Source: an uncultured Acidimicrobiales bacterium
Lineage (GTDB): Bacteria; Actinomycetota; Acidimicrobiia; Acidimicrobiales; CALAML01
NCBI GenBank assembly: GCA_937925845.1
Contig: CALAML010000166.1
Location: 1-56,191, forward strand
Direction of reading: 5' to 3'
Length of the DNA: 56,191 bases
The stretch's first letter is position 1; each line of letters begins with the position of its first letter. The position numbers and the translations under genes are program-made. Shown piece by piece: positions 17,354 through 26,757 of the stretch. The notes under the pieces are model-generated. The model saw nothing but the letters and a program-made list of their open reading frames with translations. It ran no database searches and was not told where the DNA came from.

Positions 17354-20300
17354 AGCCCCATCGGTTGACCGTTGAGGCCCTCGGCCCTTACGCCAAGGAA
17401 ACCGAGATCGACTTCGATGCCCTTGCCGCCGACGGCATCTTCCTGATTCACGGCCCCACCGGCGCCGGCAAGACGTTCCTGTTCGATGCCATGGCTTATG
17501 CCCTCTACGGCGCTCTCGGCGGCACCCGCCACGACTCCACCCTTCGCTCGGACTTTGCCGAACGCAAGGTGGTGCCCCGCGTGGTCTTTGAGTTCTCGGT
17601 CGGCGACACCCGATGGAGGGTGGAGCGCAACCCCGCCGATGACCGCCGAGTACTCTCAGGCTCGATCAAAAGCCCAAAGGCCCCGAAGGCCATGCTGTGG
17701 CGCCTCGACACCGACGGCTGGCGAGTGATCGCCCAAAAGCCCACGGAGGTCACCACCGAACTCACCGACATGATCGGCCTCGGCGCCAAACAGTTCCATC
17801 AGGTGATCGTGTTGCCCCAGGGCAAGTTCGAACAAGTACTGCGAGCCAAGACCAGCGACCGGGAGACACTCCTACAGAGCCTGTTCGACACCGAGCTGTT
17901 CGAGCGCGTCGTCGACCGGCTCGATGCCCGGGCCCGCGAGACGGCCACCGCACTCGACAAGGCACAAAACGAAGCCCACAACCTAGCGGAGCAGGCCGGC
18001 CAGCGGTGGCGAGACCTCACCGGTCTCCCCACCGATTTCGAGCCCCACAGCACCCCGACACCGGCACCTACTTCCTCGGCTCCGGTATCGGTACCGCCAT
18101 CGTCGGCGATGGCACCCGGAGCATCGGTTCCGGTCGACCCGGAGTTGTGTGACCAGCTCGCCAAAGCGTTGGCTACCGAAGCCGACCGCCACATCGCGCG
18201 TCGCGCCTCGTTGACCCAGGCACTCGCCACAGCCCAAACCGAACTGCTCTCCACCGACGACGCGGCAAAGCGGTGGGATCGCCGAGCCCACACCACCGCG
18301 GAACGCGAGCAGCTCTTGGCCGCCGCAGACCACATCGGTCGCCGCCGTAACCAACTCGCCCGCGGCGTGGCCGCAGAGGCACTACGCAGCGACCTTGAGG
18401 CGCTGGGCGCATCGAGGCAACAGAACCGGCGGCACCGGGCCACGTGCGAACAACTGCTCGAGCGGCTGGCGGCCCTGCACCGCGCCCCGGCCAGCGCGGT
18501 CGAGTTGATCCCGGCCCCGGCGGCCGATGCCCCGTCGCCCGCAGCCGACACTCCAGCCACTTCTGCGCTCGCGAGTCCAACGGAGACCGATGCCCTGACC
18601 CGGTGGATCGAAGCCTCTCTTGAAACAACGACCGCGAAGCTCAACGAACTCTCCGGCCTCACCCAACTGATGGCCGATGCCAAAGGGGCCAGAGCACAGG
18701 CTGAAGCGGCGGCCTCGGCGCTGGCCGAACTCGATGCCGACCTGGCCGAGACCCGACACAAGCAACAACAGGTGCAGACCCACCTCGAACCACTCCGCAC
18801 CCGCCTTTCCGAAGCTATGGCCGCGGCGACCGCAGCTGCCAACCACAACGAGGCGGCGCAACGAGCCGAGGATGAGGCCAAAGCCAGCGCTGCGCTGGCC
18901 CAGCATCGACAGAACCTGGCCCGAGACAAAGAGGCCCACCAACGAGCCGAGCGAGAGCTCACCGAGCGACGCGACGCCTTCGAGGCCCTGCGAAACGCCC
19001 ACCTGGACGGCATCGCCGCCGTCCTGGCTACCGAACTGCAGCCCGGCGATCCGTGCATGGTGTGTGGCAGCGCCGAGCACCCGGCCCCCAACGTGGCCGA
19101 ATCCGAGACCGTCATCCACCGCGACGAACTCGAACGGGCAGAGGCCGCGGCCACCCGCGCCCGGCACGCCCTCGATGGCGCGGCCAAAGCGTTGGCCCAG
19201 AGCCAGGCCCGGATGGCAGAACTCACCGCGGCAGCTGGGGCGGGTGCAACCGACCCGCAGGTGGCGGCCCGCCAAGCAGGCCAAGCCCGAAAGGTGGCCA
19301 CCACCACCGCCGAGCTTGCGGCTCAGCTGGAGCCAACCCGCGATCGACTCGCCCGAGCCGAAAGCGAACTTGAGACCTTGGCGACGCGCCTCAACCAGGT
19401 CACCGGTGAACGGGCCTCGACCACCGAAAGGGTGGGCAACGAACAACGGAAGGCCGCAGAACTCGACCGGTCCATTGCCGAGCGGCTGGGGCCCGACCAG
19501 AACCTCGAGGCCTCGATAGCCCACACCAAGAAGCTGCAGACCCAGCTTCGGGAGCTCGCTGGCGTGGTGCGGAACCTCGACCGAAGCCAGGACCTGACCA
19601 CCGGGCTTGATGCGGCATTCAAACGACGACTTGGTGAAAGCGGCCTGACCAGCGAGAACGAAGTCGCCGAGCGACTCATCAGCGCCGAAGAGCGAAGCAC
19701 TCTCACCACCGCCATCGAAGCCCACGACCAGAACCTGGCCCGGTGCACCTCAGCGCTGGCCGATCCCGAACTGGCCGACCTCACCGAACATCGCCCCGAT
19801 CCCGAACCCCAACGCCAGCGGGTGGCCGAACTCGAAGCGGCCCGCGATGATGCCATCGCCAACGCCGCGCTCTACGAACGCGGGGCCACAGAATTCAAAC
19901 GGCTCGCCTCCGACTATCGCGCCGCCACGGCCGAGACCGAAGCCATCGAACGAACCGCAGTAGTCATCACCCATCTGGCCAACCGCTGCAACGGCCGGGT
20001 CGACCCAAAGGTTTCCCTGCCCCGGTGGGTGCTGGCCAGCTACCTCGCCGAGATCTGCGACCATGCCAACGAGCGCCTCGACACCATGACCTCGGGTCGC
20101 TACCGGCTCCGGGTGGAACCGATGAAGGCCAAAGGCAACAACAAGGCCGGTCTTGAACTCTTTATCCACGATGCCCACACCGGCATCGAGCGCCCGGTGA
20201 ACACCCTCAGCGGCGGCGAGACGTTCCAAGCGTCCCTGGCGCTGGCTCTCGGGGTGGCCGATGTGGTTGAAGCCCACTCTGGCGGAGTGCAGATCGATGC

Positions 20301-20508
20301 CCTCTTTATCGACGAAGGGTTTGGCACCCTCGATGGCGAAGCACTCGAACTGGCGATGGTCGAACTCGACCGGCTTCGAGAAGGAGGACGGGTGGTGGGG
20401 CTGATCAGCCACGTTGCTGCCCTGCGCGATCGCATCCAGAACAACCTCGAAGTCATTCCGGGCGCCGCCGGCTCACGAGTGCGACTCGGCACCCGCGAGT
20501 TTGTCTGA
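17350..20508 (+). CDS. sbcC: DNA repair ATPase SbcC (Rad50-type)
   Basis: The 1052-residue SMC-like ATPase drives the SbcCD nuclease. Walker A GPTGAGKT lies near residue 36, the Q-loop VVLPQGKFEQVLR follows, two long Ala/Glu-rich coiled coils flank the zinc-hook CMVC (C569 and C572), and the signature LSGGETF and Walker B ALFIDEGFG are near the end. The coiled coil contains Ala/Pro-rich stretches (for example TPTPAPTSSAPVSVPPSS) that would interrupt it. ATGA overlap with sbcD implies coupled translation and a 1:1 complex. Confidence 0.96.
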   Translation: MKPHRLTVEALGPYAKETEIDFDALAADGIFLIHGPTGAGKTFLFDAMAYALYGALGGTRHDSTLRSDFAERKVVPRVVFEFSVGDTRWRVERNPADDRRVLSGSIKSPKAPKAMLWRLDTDGWRVIAQKPTEVTTELTDMIGLGAKQFHQVIVLPQGKFEQVLRAKTSDRETLLQSLFDTELFERVVDRLDARARETATALDKAQNEAHNLAEQAGQRWRDLTGLPTDFEPHSTPTPAPTSSAPVSVPPSSAMAPGASVPVDPELCDQLAKALATEADRHIARRASLTQALATAQTELLSTDDAAKRWDRRAHTTAEREQLLAAADHIGRRRNQLARGVAAEALRSDLEALGASRQQNRRHRATCEQLLERLAALHRAPASAVELIPAPAADAPSPAADTPATSALASPTETDALTRWIEASLETTTAKLNELSGLTQLMADAKGARAQAEAAASALAELDADLAETRHKQQQVQTHLEPLRTRLSEAMAAATAAANHNEAAQRAEDEAKASAALAQHRQNLARDKEAHQRAERELTERRDAFEALRNAHLDGIAAVLATELQPGDPCMVCGSAEHPAPNVAESETVIHRDELERAEAAATRARHALDGAAKALAQSQARMAELTAAAGAGATDPQVAARQAGQARKVATTTAELAAQLEPTRDRLARAESELETLATRLNQVTGERASTTERVGNEQRKAAELDRSIAERLGPDQNLEASIAHTKKLQTQLRELAGVVRNLDRSQDLTTGLDAAFKRRLGESGLTSENEVAERLISAEERSTLTTAIEAHDQNLARCTSALADPELADLTEHRPDPEPQRQRVAELEAARDDAIANAALYERGATEFKRLASDYRAATAETEAIERTAVVITHLANRCNGRVDPKVSLPRWVLASYLAEICDHANERLDTMTSGRYRLRVEPMKAKGNNKAGLELFIHDAHTGIERPVNTLSGGETFQASLALALGVADVVEAHSGGVQIDALFIDEGFGTLDGEALELAMVELDRLREGGRVVGLISHVAALRDRIQNNLEVIPGAAGSRVRLGTREFV

Positions 20509-20511
20509 CAG

Positions 20512-20550
20512 CGCTGGGCGAGTCGTTCCCCTCCGGCGACCCGCCCAGCG
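20512..20550. terminator. bidirectional hairpin between convergent genes
   Basis: CGCTGGGCG (20512-20520) pairs with CGCCCAGCG (20542-20550), and an inner GTCG/CGAC extends the stem. It lies between the sbcC stop and the end of the convergent secreted-protein gene. Confidence 0.6.
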
Positions 20551-20609
20551 AGACCAGCGTACGCTCTGACTCGATAGCACTTATGGCGGGGGCGCGTTTC
20601 GTAACATTT

Positions 20610-21617
20610 TCAAGAAATACCCCACAAAACCGCGCCGGAATCCATGGCGCGAGGGCGTCGAAGATTGCGACGGTCGACCACAAGACGCCGTTCGCGGTTC
20701 GACGGGTCCTTTGAATGTCCAACAAAGAGTTTGGTGTTATCACACGTGTCATCACTGTAGAGCGAGACGGCCCGACTCGGGGCGACCGCCCGATTGCGCT
20801 CATCTCGGTAACGGAAGTTCTTCGACATCACCCAACTCAGATCGGTGCGGCACGGGTCGGGTTCGATGACCTCACTGAAGTAGTAGGCCCCGGTGATGGT
20901 GTTCGCCGACAGACACATCGTGCCGACCGGAGCCTCCCGCCCAAGGCGAATGTTGGTGATGGAGAAAAACCAACCCCACTCCGATGCCTGACACTTGGCC
21001 GCCTTTACCCGCCAGATCCGCAACCGGACCCAATCATCAGGGCGAAGCCGCAGCCGCTGCTGACTCCCGCCCGGCAACACGCCGGTGCTCGGATGGTCCG
21101 GCCCGTAGTAGCCCGACCAGTCGGCGTACCACTGGTTCGAGGCACCGGTACCACCCTTGGCCAACCCGCCATGAAGCTGATACTCCACCTCGCGAGGTTG
21201 CGCAGTGTCACCCAACTCCACCGCCAGGGCGAGAAACCAGGTGTAGCCGCGCCGCAGTCGGCGACCGTTGGCGCAGGTGTCGGGATCGTTGCAGCCGCCA
21301 ACCTTGACCCGAATATCGACGTCAACATTGTGGATGGCGCCCTGGGTCTCGCCAGCCAACTCGACCCGCACCACATTCGACTGATAGCGGGCGCTCTGGG
21401 CTGACACCTCCGGACTTGATCCGACGGTGAGCGAAGCGGCCACGACCGAGACGGCCACAAGAGCGACAGCAAGCCGGTGATAGGAGCGGGTCAGACGCTC
21501 CACCCTCGGGTGGGGAGCCGAACCCCCGGGACCAGACGGGGTTTGTTGATGGATGATCGTGGACTCAGGCGGGGAGGAGGAAGGGGACACTTTCACATAC
21601 TTCGAGATATGACACAA
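20610..21617 (-). CDS. secreted protein of unknown function
   Basis: The 335-residue protein has a long basic N-terminal region and then a signal-like segment (HRLAVALVAVSVVAASLTVG) ending near VSAQSA. The mature part is rich in Tyr, Trp and Arg, with six or more Cys (GGCNDPDTCANG, AAKCQASEW, TMCLSANT, DDTCDN) likely to form disulfides, and repeated strand-like segments. No family is recognised. A start nearer the signal peptide (for example around the residues before RLTRSYHRL) is possible, since the first 40 residues are Ser/Pro-rich. It stands alone between convergent and divergent neighbours. Confidence 0.65.
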   Translation of the reverse strand: MCHISKYVKVSPSSSPPESTIIHQQTPSGPGGSAPHPRVERLTRSYHRLAVALVAVSVVAASLTVGSSPEVSAQSARYQSNVVRVELAGETQGAIHNVDVDIRVKVGGCNDPDTCANGRRLRRGYTWFLALAVELGDTAQPREVEYQLHGGLAKGGTGASNQWYADWSGYYGPDHPSTGVLPGGSQQRLRLRPDDWVRLRIWRVKAAKCQASEWGWFFSITNIRLGREAPVGTMCLSANTITGAYYFSEVIEPDPCRTDLSWVMSKNFRYRDERNRAVAPSRAVSLYSDDTCDNTKLFVGHSKDPSNRERRLVVDRRNLRRPRAMDSGAVLWGIS

Positions 21618-21844
21618 CAGCTATGGGAGATCGCCGCCACAGTGCACCAGCCGCGGTGAGTCATTCCGGACCCTAGCCCATAGTTTCTCGGTCTCATAAA
21701 TGCTTCCTGAGTGTTTTCCAGCACTCCCGGTTGCCCGTCACGACGCCGATTCACGCAGAGCAGTTCTCCGATTGGCACAGGTTGCGTCCGATCGGCGGGA
21801 TCAGGTCCGGGGTGTGAAGCGGCGCCGCCACTACCCTTCGACCC

Positions 21845-22426
21845 ATGATCGACGTGCTCTCCGCGTTCGGGCTGTCGTCCTCAGCCGGGCTTAACGCCTA
21901 CCTTCCCCTGCTCATCGCCGGACTCACCACCCGCTACACAGAACTGTTCAAGTTGTCTGAACCGTGGAACGCGCTCAGCAACGGCTGGGTACTGATCGTG
22001 ATCGGCGTGCTCACCGTGATCGAGATCACCGTCGACAAGATCCCGGTGGTGGACTCGATCAACGACGGCATCCAAACGTTGATCCGCCCGGCGGCCGGAG
22101 CGCTCCTGTTTGCGGCCAGCACCAACGCCATCACCGATATCCATCCGAGCCTCGGCCTGGTGCTTGGCCTCCTCACCGCCGGCGCCGTCCACGGCACCAA
22201 GGTGGTGGCCCGGCCGATCATCACCGGCGCAACCGGTGGCACCGGCAACGCTCCGGTGAGCTTCGCCGAAGACGTGATGAGCGCCGGTACCGCCTTCGCC
22301 GCCATCACCCTTCCGGTGCTCGGTGCCATCCTCGCCATCGGGCTGTTTGCACCGGCAATCTGGTTCTTCAACTTCCGCCGAAAACGAAAAGCCAAACGCG
22401 AGGCCCGCAACAACCAAGATTTGTGA
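21845..22426 (+). CDS. DUF4126 family membrane protein
   Basis: The 193-residue protein has an N-terminus SAFGLSSSAGLNAYLPLLIAG, then several membrane helices and VDKIPVVDSINDGIQTLIRPAAGALLF, the pattern I associate with DUF4126. The C-terminus is a basic tail (FRRKRKAKREARN). The function of the family is unknown. The last codons and the TGA stop (CAAGATTTGTGA) belong to palindrome copy 2, so the protein ends NNQDL. Confidence 0.85.
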   Translation: MIDVLSAFGLSSSAGLNAYLPLLIAGLTTRYTELFKLSEPWNALSNGWVLIVIGVLTVIEITVDKIPVVDSINDGIQTLIRPAAGALLFAASTNAITDIHPSLGLVLGLLTAGAVHGTKVVARPIITGATGGTGNAPVSFAEDVMSAGTAFAAITLPVLGAILAIGLFAPAIWFFNFRRKRKAKREARNNQDL

Positions 22427-22470
22427 CGCCCAGCGCGCCGTTTTTGCAGCGCCAGGCGTCACAGATCTTG
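22415..22470 (+). repeat. palindromic repeat family, copy 2, containing a stop codon
   Basis: The left arm CAAGATTTGTGACGCC and the right arm GGCGTCACAGATCTTG frame a centre with GTTTTTGC. The TGA at 22424-22426 in the left arm ends the DUF4126 gene. Confidence 0.9.
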
Positions 22471-22515
22471 TGAGGACCCCACGCGTGAGAGCCCACCCGG
22501 TGACAAGATGAGCCC

Positions 22516-23130
22516 ATGGCTATTCAACTTGTCGGTGCTGGAGTCGGCCGGACCGGAACCCATTCGCTGAAGCTGGCTCTCGAGCAGCTATTGGGTGGGA
22601 CCTGCCATCACATGATGGAAGTCGGGACCGACCAGGGCCCCACCTGGCACCAGGCCTACAGCGGCAACGCACCCGACTGGCACACGTTCCTCGGCGATTA
22701 TGTGGCCATCGTCGATTGGCCCGGTGCCGGGTTGTGGCGCGACCTGGCCGCCGCCTTTCCTGACGCGCCGGTACTGCTCTCGACGCGATCGTCGGCCGAC
22801 GTCTGGTTCGAAAGCGCCAGCCGAACCATCTTCCAAGCCATCGGTAGTGCACGAGCCAGTGGAGCTCAAAGCGACTTCATCGAAGCACTGATGAACGCCT
22901 TCTGCTCCGACTTCAGCGATCCGACGAAAGTGAAGGCCGCCTACGAAGCCCACAACGCCGAGGTTCGCGACACGATCGACCCCGACCGTCTCGTTGAGTA
23001 TCAGCCCGGCGACGGCTGGGGCCCCCTCTGCCAAGCGCTGGGCCTACCCGAACCCGATGCCCCCTTCCCTCACACCAACACCACCAAACAATTCCAGGCC
23101 CGAAGACAAGCCGACAATCAAGATCTGTGA
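22516..23130 (+). CDS. sulfotransferase family protein
   Basis: This 204-residue protein begins IQLVGAGVGRTGTHSLKLAL, a Rossmann-like strand and phosphate-binding loop matching the 5'-phosphosulfate loop of sulfotransferase-fold proteins, and later has VLLSTRSSADVWFES where those enzymes bind the 3'-phosphate. It is close to a widespread family annotated as sulfotransferase; real transfer activity and acceptor are unproven. It ends ADNQDL, with the final CAAGATCTGTGA supplied by palindrome copy 3. Confidence 0.82.
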   Translation: MAIQLVGAGVGRTGTHSLKLALEQLLGGTCHHMMEVGTDQGPTWHQAYSGNAPDWHTFLGDYVAIVDWPGAGLWRDLAAAFPDAPVLLSTRSSADVWFESASRTIFQAIGSARASGAQSDFIEALMNAFCSDFSDPTKVKAAYEAHNAEVRDTIDPDRLVEYQPGDGWGPLCQALGLPEPDAPFPHTNTTKQFQARRQADNQDL

Positions 23131-23174
23131 CTCGTAGCGCGCCGTTTTTGGCGCGCCCGGCGTCACAGATCTTG
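23119..23174 (+). repeat. palindromic repeat family, copy 3, containing a stop codon
   Basis: CAAGATCTGTGA at 23119-23130 and GGCGTCACAGATCTTG at 23159-23174 form the arms; the centre holds GCGCGCC-GTTTTTG-GCGCGCC, itself a hairpin. The TGA at 23128-23130 ends the sulfotransferase-like gene. Confidence 0.9.
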
Positions 23175-23180
23175 AATGCG

Positions 23181-23236
23181 AAAGATTTGTGACGCCCAGG
23201 ACCCTGTTTTTGCAGCGGTAGGCGTCACAAATCTTT
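23181..23236 (+). repeat. palindromic repeat family, copy 4
   Basis: AAAGATTTGTGACGCC (23181-23196) and GGCGTCACAAATCTTT (23221-23236) are perfect complements around a GTTTTTGC centre. It lies 6 bases after copy 3, making a tandem pair. Confidence 0.9.
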
Positions 23237-23299
23237 CCAGGACCCTTGGGCACCTACACGCGACCGCCCGGCTCCTGGGTGGGGCTTTAAGCTGATCCC

Positions 23300-24079
23300 A
23301 TGACCAGCGGCAACGAGCACCAGCCCATGGGGGCCGAAACCCTGACGGTTTGGGTGAGTCGCGCCCCAGGAGTGGAGATCATCGACGCCGACCGGACCGT
23401 CACCGGGCCACCCGGCGACACGCAGACTTGGACCATCTCCCCCGGTTCCGAGCTCAGCTTCGGCCGAGCCGCGGAGATCACACTGGGCGACAACCCCTAC
23501 CTGCACCGCAGCCTGGGCCGGTTCAGCTACCGATCCGACCGCGACACCGAGCCGGGATGGCGGATACAGAACGACGGCGCCCGAACCGCTCTGACGATCG
23601 ACGACGCTTCCGACCCGGTGAGCCCCGGCCAGGAAGCGACGCTCGGGCTCCGCGGTCGGGTGCAGTTTGTGGCCGGCTCCGAACACTACGAGTTGCGCTA
23701 CCTCGTTGAGGTCGACCACATCGAACTGGTGGCCCCTCCCCTCGGTCGCCGCCACCAACGGGTTCTGCTGGCCCTTTGTGAACCGCGCCTGCGCCGACCG
23801 GACGCGCCGCGGGTGTTGATCCCCAGCGTGAGCCAAATCTCGTCGCGGCTCGCACTCAGCCTTTCCCAGGTAAACGAATGCCTCAACGGGCTGACCGACA
23901 CTTACCGTTCCGCCTCGGCCTCTGCTTCCGGAGCAACCGCGGATGACCCGACGGCTGGCACCGACGAGCGCGGCTCGCTGGAAGCGCTGGTTCGGTGGGC
24001 GGTGGCCACCGGGATGGTGACCACCGCTCAGCTCGATTCGTTAAACACCCCGGTCACTCAGATCGAGCGCCGACCCTGA
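23300..24079 (+). CDS. FHA-like domain protein with C-terminal helical domain
   Basis: In this 259-residue protein residues 45-125 resemble a forkhead-associated domain: SPGSELSFGRAAEITLGDNPYLHRSLGRF parallels the usual FGR ... SRxH pattern, with His after the expected Ser/Arg position. The C-terminal part (HQRVLLALCEPRLRRPDAPR, SQISSRLALSLSQVNECLNGL) looks like a small winged-helix-type domain. FHA domains bind phosphothreonine, so a signalling role is plausible but inferred. The match is weaker than for the FHA protein at 52949-54202. Confidence 0.6.
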   Translation: MTSGNEHQPMGAETLTVWVSRAPGVEIIDADRTVTGPPGDTQTWTISPGSELSFGRAAEITLGDNPYLHRSLGRFSYRSDRDTEPGWRIQNDGARTALTIDDASDPVSPGQEATLGLRGRVQFVAGSEHYELRYLVEVDHIELVAPPLGRRHQRVLLALCEPRLRRPDAPRVLIPSVSQISSRLALSLSQVNECLNGLTDTYRSASASASGATADDPTAGTDERGSLEALVRWAVATGMVTTAQLDSLNTPVTQIERRP

Positions 24080-24101
24080 GTCGACCGCGGATGGCTGGTA
24101 T

Positions 24102-26612
24102 CTACCCACAGACCCGGGGTGCGGAGTTCACGCCACCGCCCTGGGTCACCACCCGGTAGGTGTAGGTGGAACCGCTCGCCAGATTCGTGTCGTTGAAAGA
24201 GGTAGCAGGCGCGTCGACCCGACCGAGCCAAAAGAACGTCCCGCCGTTGCGGCTGCGGAAGAGGATGAACCGCTCGGCGTTGTCGTTGCCGGCCCGGACC
24301 CATTGGATGCTTGCGGTGTTTCCGGTTCGAGAGGCGGTGCATGAGGTCACCGCCGCCGGTGCGCTACCGGCACCGATCGTCACCGCAGGAGTGCACGTGA
24401 CGGCCGCGGCATTCTGACCGCCACCTTGGGTGGTCACCCGATACCGATAGGTGGAACCGGCCGCCACGTTCGAGTCCAAGAATGATGTGGCCGGTGTGTC
24501 GACGCGTGCTCGCCAGAAGAACGTCCCGCCATTGCGACTGCGGTGGATGATGAACCGCTCGGCGTTGTCGTTGCCGGCTCGCACCCATGACACCGACGCC
24601 GAACCAGCGACCTCGGTAACCGAACAACTCGATACTGGCACTGGGGCACTGCCGGTGTCCGGGGTGATGGTCACCGAGGGGCTACAGGTCACCGCAGCCG
24701 CATTCTGACCCAAGCCCTGGGTGATCACCCGGTAGGTGTAGGTCGAACCGGTCGACACGTTCGTATCAACAAACGACGTGGCGGGCGCATTCACCCGGGC
24801 CCGCCAGAAGAAGTTGCCACCGTTGAGCGAGCGATAGATCACAAACGCCGATGCATTATCGGCTGGAGCCCGAACCCACGAGACCGATGCCGAGCTATCC
24901 GCCGGCGAGGCGGTGCAACTCGTGACCGCCGTCGGGGTTGGCGCGGCAAAAGAGATGCTCGGCGAACAGGTGCGGCGTGGGTTGGAGTTATCGCCGTTGG
25001 CTTGGGTGGCAACCGAGTAGGTGTAGGTGGGCCCGACCACAGGAGTGGTATCGAGATAGCTCAGCTGAGTGGCCGGGATTCGGGCCAGCCATGAGCCATT
25101 GCGGTAGATCACGTAGTAGTCGGCAAACTCGACCGCGGGCCAGGTCAGGTTGACGTCGTTGTTGGCGACCGCGGTGGCCGCGCACGAGGTGGGCGGCGGT
25201 GGAGTCAGCCGCGGCCCGGCCGCAGGACCGGGACCAGCCTCGTCGCAAAGACGAACCAGTGCGTCAGTCGGAGTGCCGCCCGACGTTGTCATGTCGCCGC
25301 CGACCCAAAGGCAGCCGTCGCTCTCATTGCCGTGCACGGCCCACGCCCCGGCCGAGCCCGTGAGATCCACATAGAAGTCCGGATCCTGGGCGCCGGTGGT
25401 TGCATCAAGAGCCATCACCGCTCGAACCGGTCGCTCGATGGCGTTCGGGTCGGGGCTGGGCCAGTTTTGGAGCCCATCGAATTCGTAGTTGAAGTTGAAG
25501 CAGTGGCAGGTGACATAGACACGGTCGCCCACCAACTCCATGTCCTGGATGTCTCCGCCGTTGCGGGTCATATGCGTCTTCAACAACTCGAAGTCGGACT
25601 CGCGGTAGACGTGCACGTTGTGTTGGGAGCCGCCGATGAACACCAGCCCGTTGGCGACCTCGACATCGTGTTGATACTCAAAACCGGTGGTGTTGGACAC
25701 GTGCATGATGCCCGGCACCGGCGCACCGGTCGTCGAGTCGACGCCGGCGGCCCATCCCGTGCCTGCGGTGTTGTCGACCGCAGTGAAAAAGCCGGCGAGA
25801 TACACCCGGGGCAGATCGGGACTAACGGCCATGCCCCAAACGCCTCCGCCCTGCACCACCGGACGCCAGGCCAGATCCAGCGCCCCGGTGTTCACGTTCA
25901 TACGGGCCGCATGGTTCACGGTGCGGGCAACGCCAGCGCTATCGGTTGCGGTCCGAAACGAGCCGCCGATGTAGATCCAGGGACCTGCTGCATCCATGGC
26001 CCGGATAACGGCGCGACCATCGCTGGAGACCTCGGTACTCCAGGGCACAACATTGCCGGTCGCCGGATTCAACACCACCAGCGCCTCGTGAGTCGCGCCG
26101 TTGACCTCAGTGAAGTCTCCGCCAACAAAGAGTTTTGAACCGTCGGCCGACGCCTGCAGGGCGTAGACCGAGCCGTTCAGTTCCGGGCGCCACCAGCTGA
26201 TCCACTTGCCACTATCGGCGTGAAAGGCAGCCAGAAATGGTTGATCAAAGGTGGCAGTACCACCAGTGACGGCGAGAAACTTCCCTCCGACATAGATCGT
26301 GTTCCCAACCTGCTCGATGGCCCACACTTCGGACTGCACCGCGGTGGTGGCATTGGGGTCAAGCCCTTCAACACCCCAGAAGTTTCTTGGCGTGTCGGAG
26401 ATCTGAGCACCCGCAGGCGCGGCGCCGAACGCCGAAGCCAACGTCACCATCAACCCGAGCAGGACGCTCAGGCCGACAAGGCGCGCTATCGCCCCTCTCG
26501 ACGATCGCCCTGCTCCCTGCTGCCGTGCCTGTTGCCATCCGCCATTTGGATCGACGCGAGCGGGCGCGCGGGATCCACACGATTCAAATCTTCCAGCCAT
26601 GGCAGAGAACAC
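24102..26612 (-). CDS. large secreted beta-propeller and FN3-like repeat protein
   Basis: The 836-residue protein has a signal-like segment (VGLSVLLGLMVTLASAFGAAPAGAQ). Residues of about 75-450 hold repeated blades of the type NTIYVGGKF, KLFVGGDFTEVNG, WIYIGGSF, RVYLAGFFTAVD and CLWVGGDM, a delta-60/WD-like propeller. Four FN3-like modules of about 95 residues follow; the last three are near-copies containing DNAERFI, RSRNGGTFFWRARVD and TYRYRVTTQGGGQN. It is probably an extracellular or surface structural or binding protein. A paralogue lies directly upstream. The start is a GTG; an in-frame ATG four codons later is also possible. Confidence 0.8.
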   Translation of the reverse strand: MFSAMAGRFESCGSRAPARVDPNGGWQQARQQGAGRSSRGAIARLVGLSVLLGLMVTLASAFGAAPAGAQISDTPRNFWGVEGLDPNATTAVQSEVWAIEQVGNTIYVGGKFLAVTGGTATFDQPFLAAFHADSGKWISWWRPELNGSVYALQASADGSKLFVGGDFTEVNGATHEALVVLNPATGNVVPWSTEVSSDGRAVIRAMDAAGPWIYIGGSFRTATDSAGVARTVNHAARMNVNTGALDLAWRPVVQGGGVWGMAVSPDLPRVYLAGFFTAVDNTAGTGWAAGVDSTTGAPVPGIMHVSNTTGFEYQHDVEVANGLVFIGGSQHNVHVYRESDFELLKTHMTRNGGDIQDMELVGDRVYVTCHCFNFNYEFDGLQNWPSPDPNAIERPVRAVMALDATTGAQDPDFYVDLTGSAGAWAVHGNESDGCLWVGGDMTTSGGTPTDALVRLCDEAGPGPAAGPRLTPPPPTSCAATAVANNDVNLTWPAVEFADYYVIYRNGSWLARIPATQLSYLDTTPVVGPTYTYSVATQANGDNSNPRRTCSPSISFAAPTPTAVTSCTASPADSSASVSWVRAPADNASAFVIYRSLNGGNFFWRARVNAPATSFVDTNVSTGSTYTYRVITQGLGQNAAAVTCSPSVTITPDTGSAPVPVSSCSVTEVAGSASVSWVRAGNDNAERFIIHRSRNGGTFFWRARVDTPATSFLDSNVAAGSTYRYRVTTQGGGQNAAAVTCTPAVTIGAGSAPAAVTSCTASRTGNTASIQWVRAGNDNAERFILFRSRNGGTFFWLGRVDAPATSFNDTNLASGSTYTYRVVTQGGGVNSAPRVCG

Positions 26613-26757
26613 TATTCGGCCAACGCGGCTCTGTCATTTCAAAATCTCTGAGTCATTTTCAGCAACGACTCTGCCGTTTCTGAATTTCAACACAGAAGGT
26701 AGACGGAACGCGGGGACAGACTGGCCCACGACCGGCGGTCGCCGAGGGTTCGACCGA

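Noticed and set aside
17799-19725. Long antisense open frames opposite sbcC
   Set aside because: Ala/Ser-rich shadows of the coiled-coil codons; sbcC motifs are on the plus strand.
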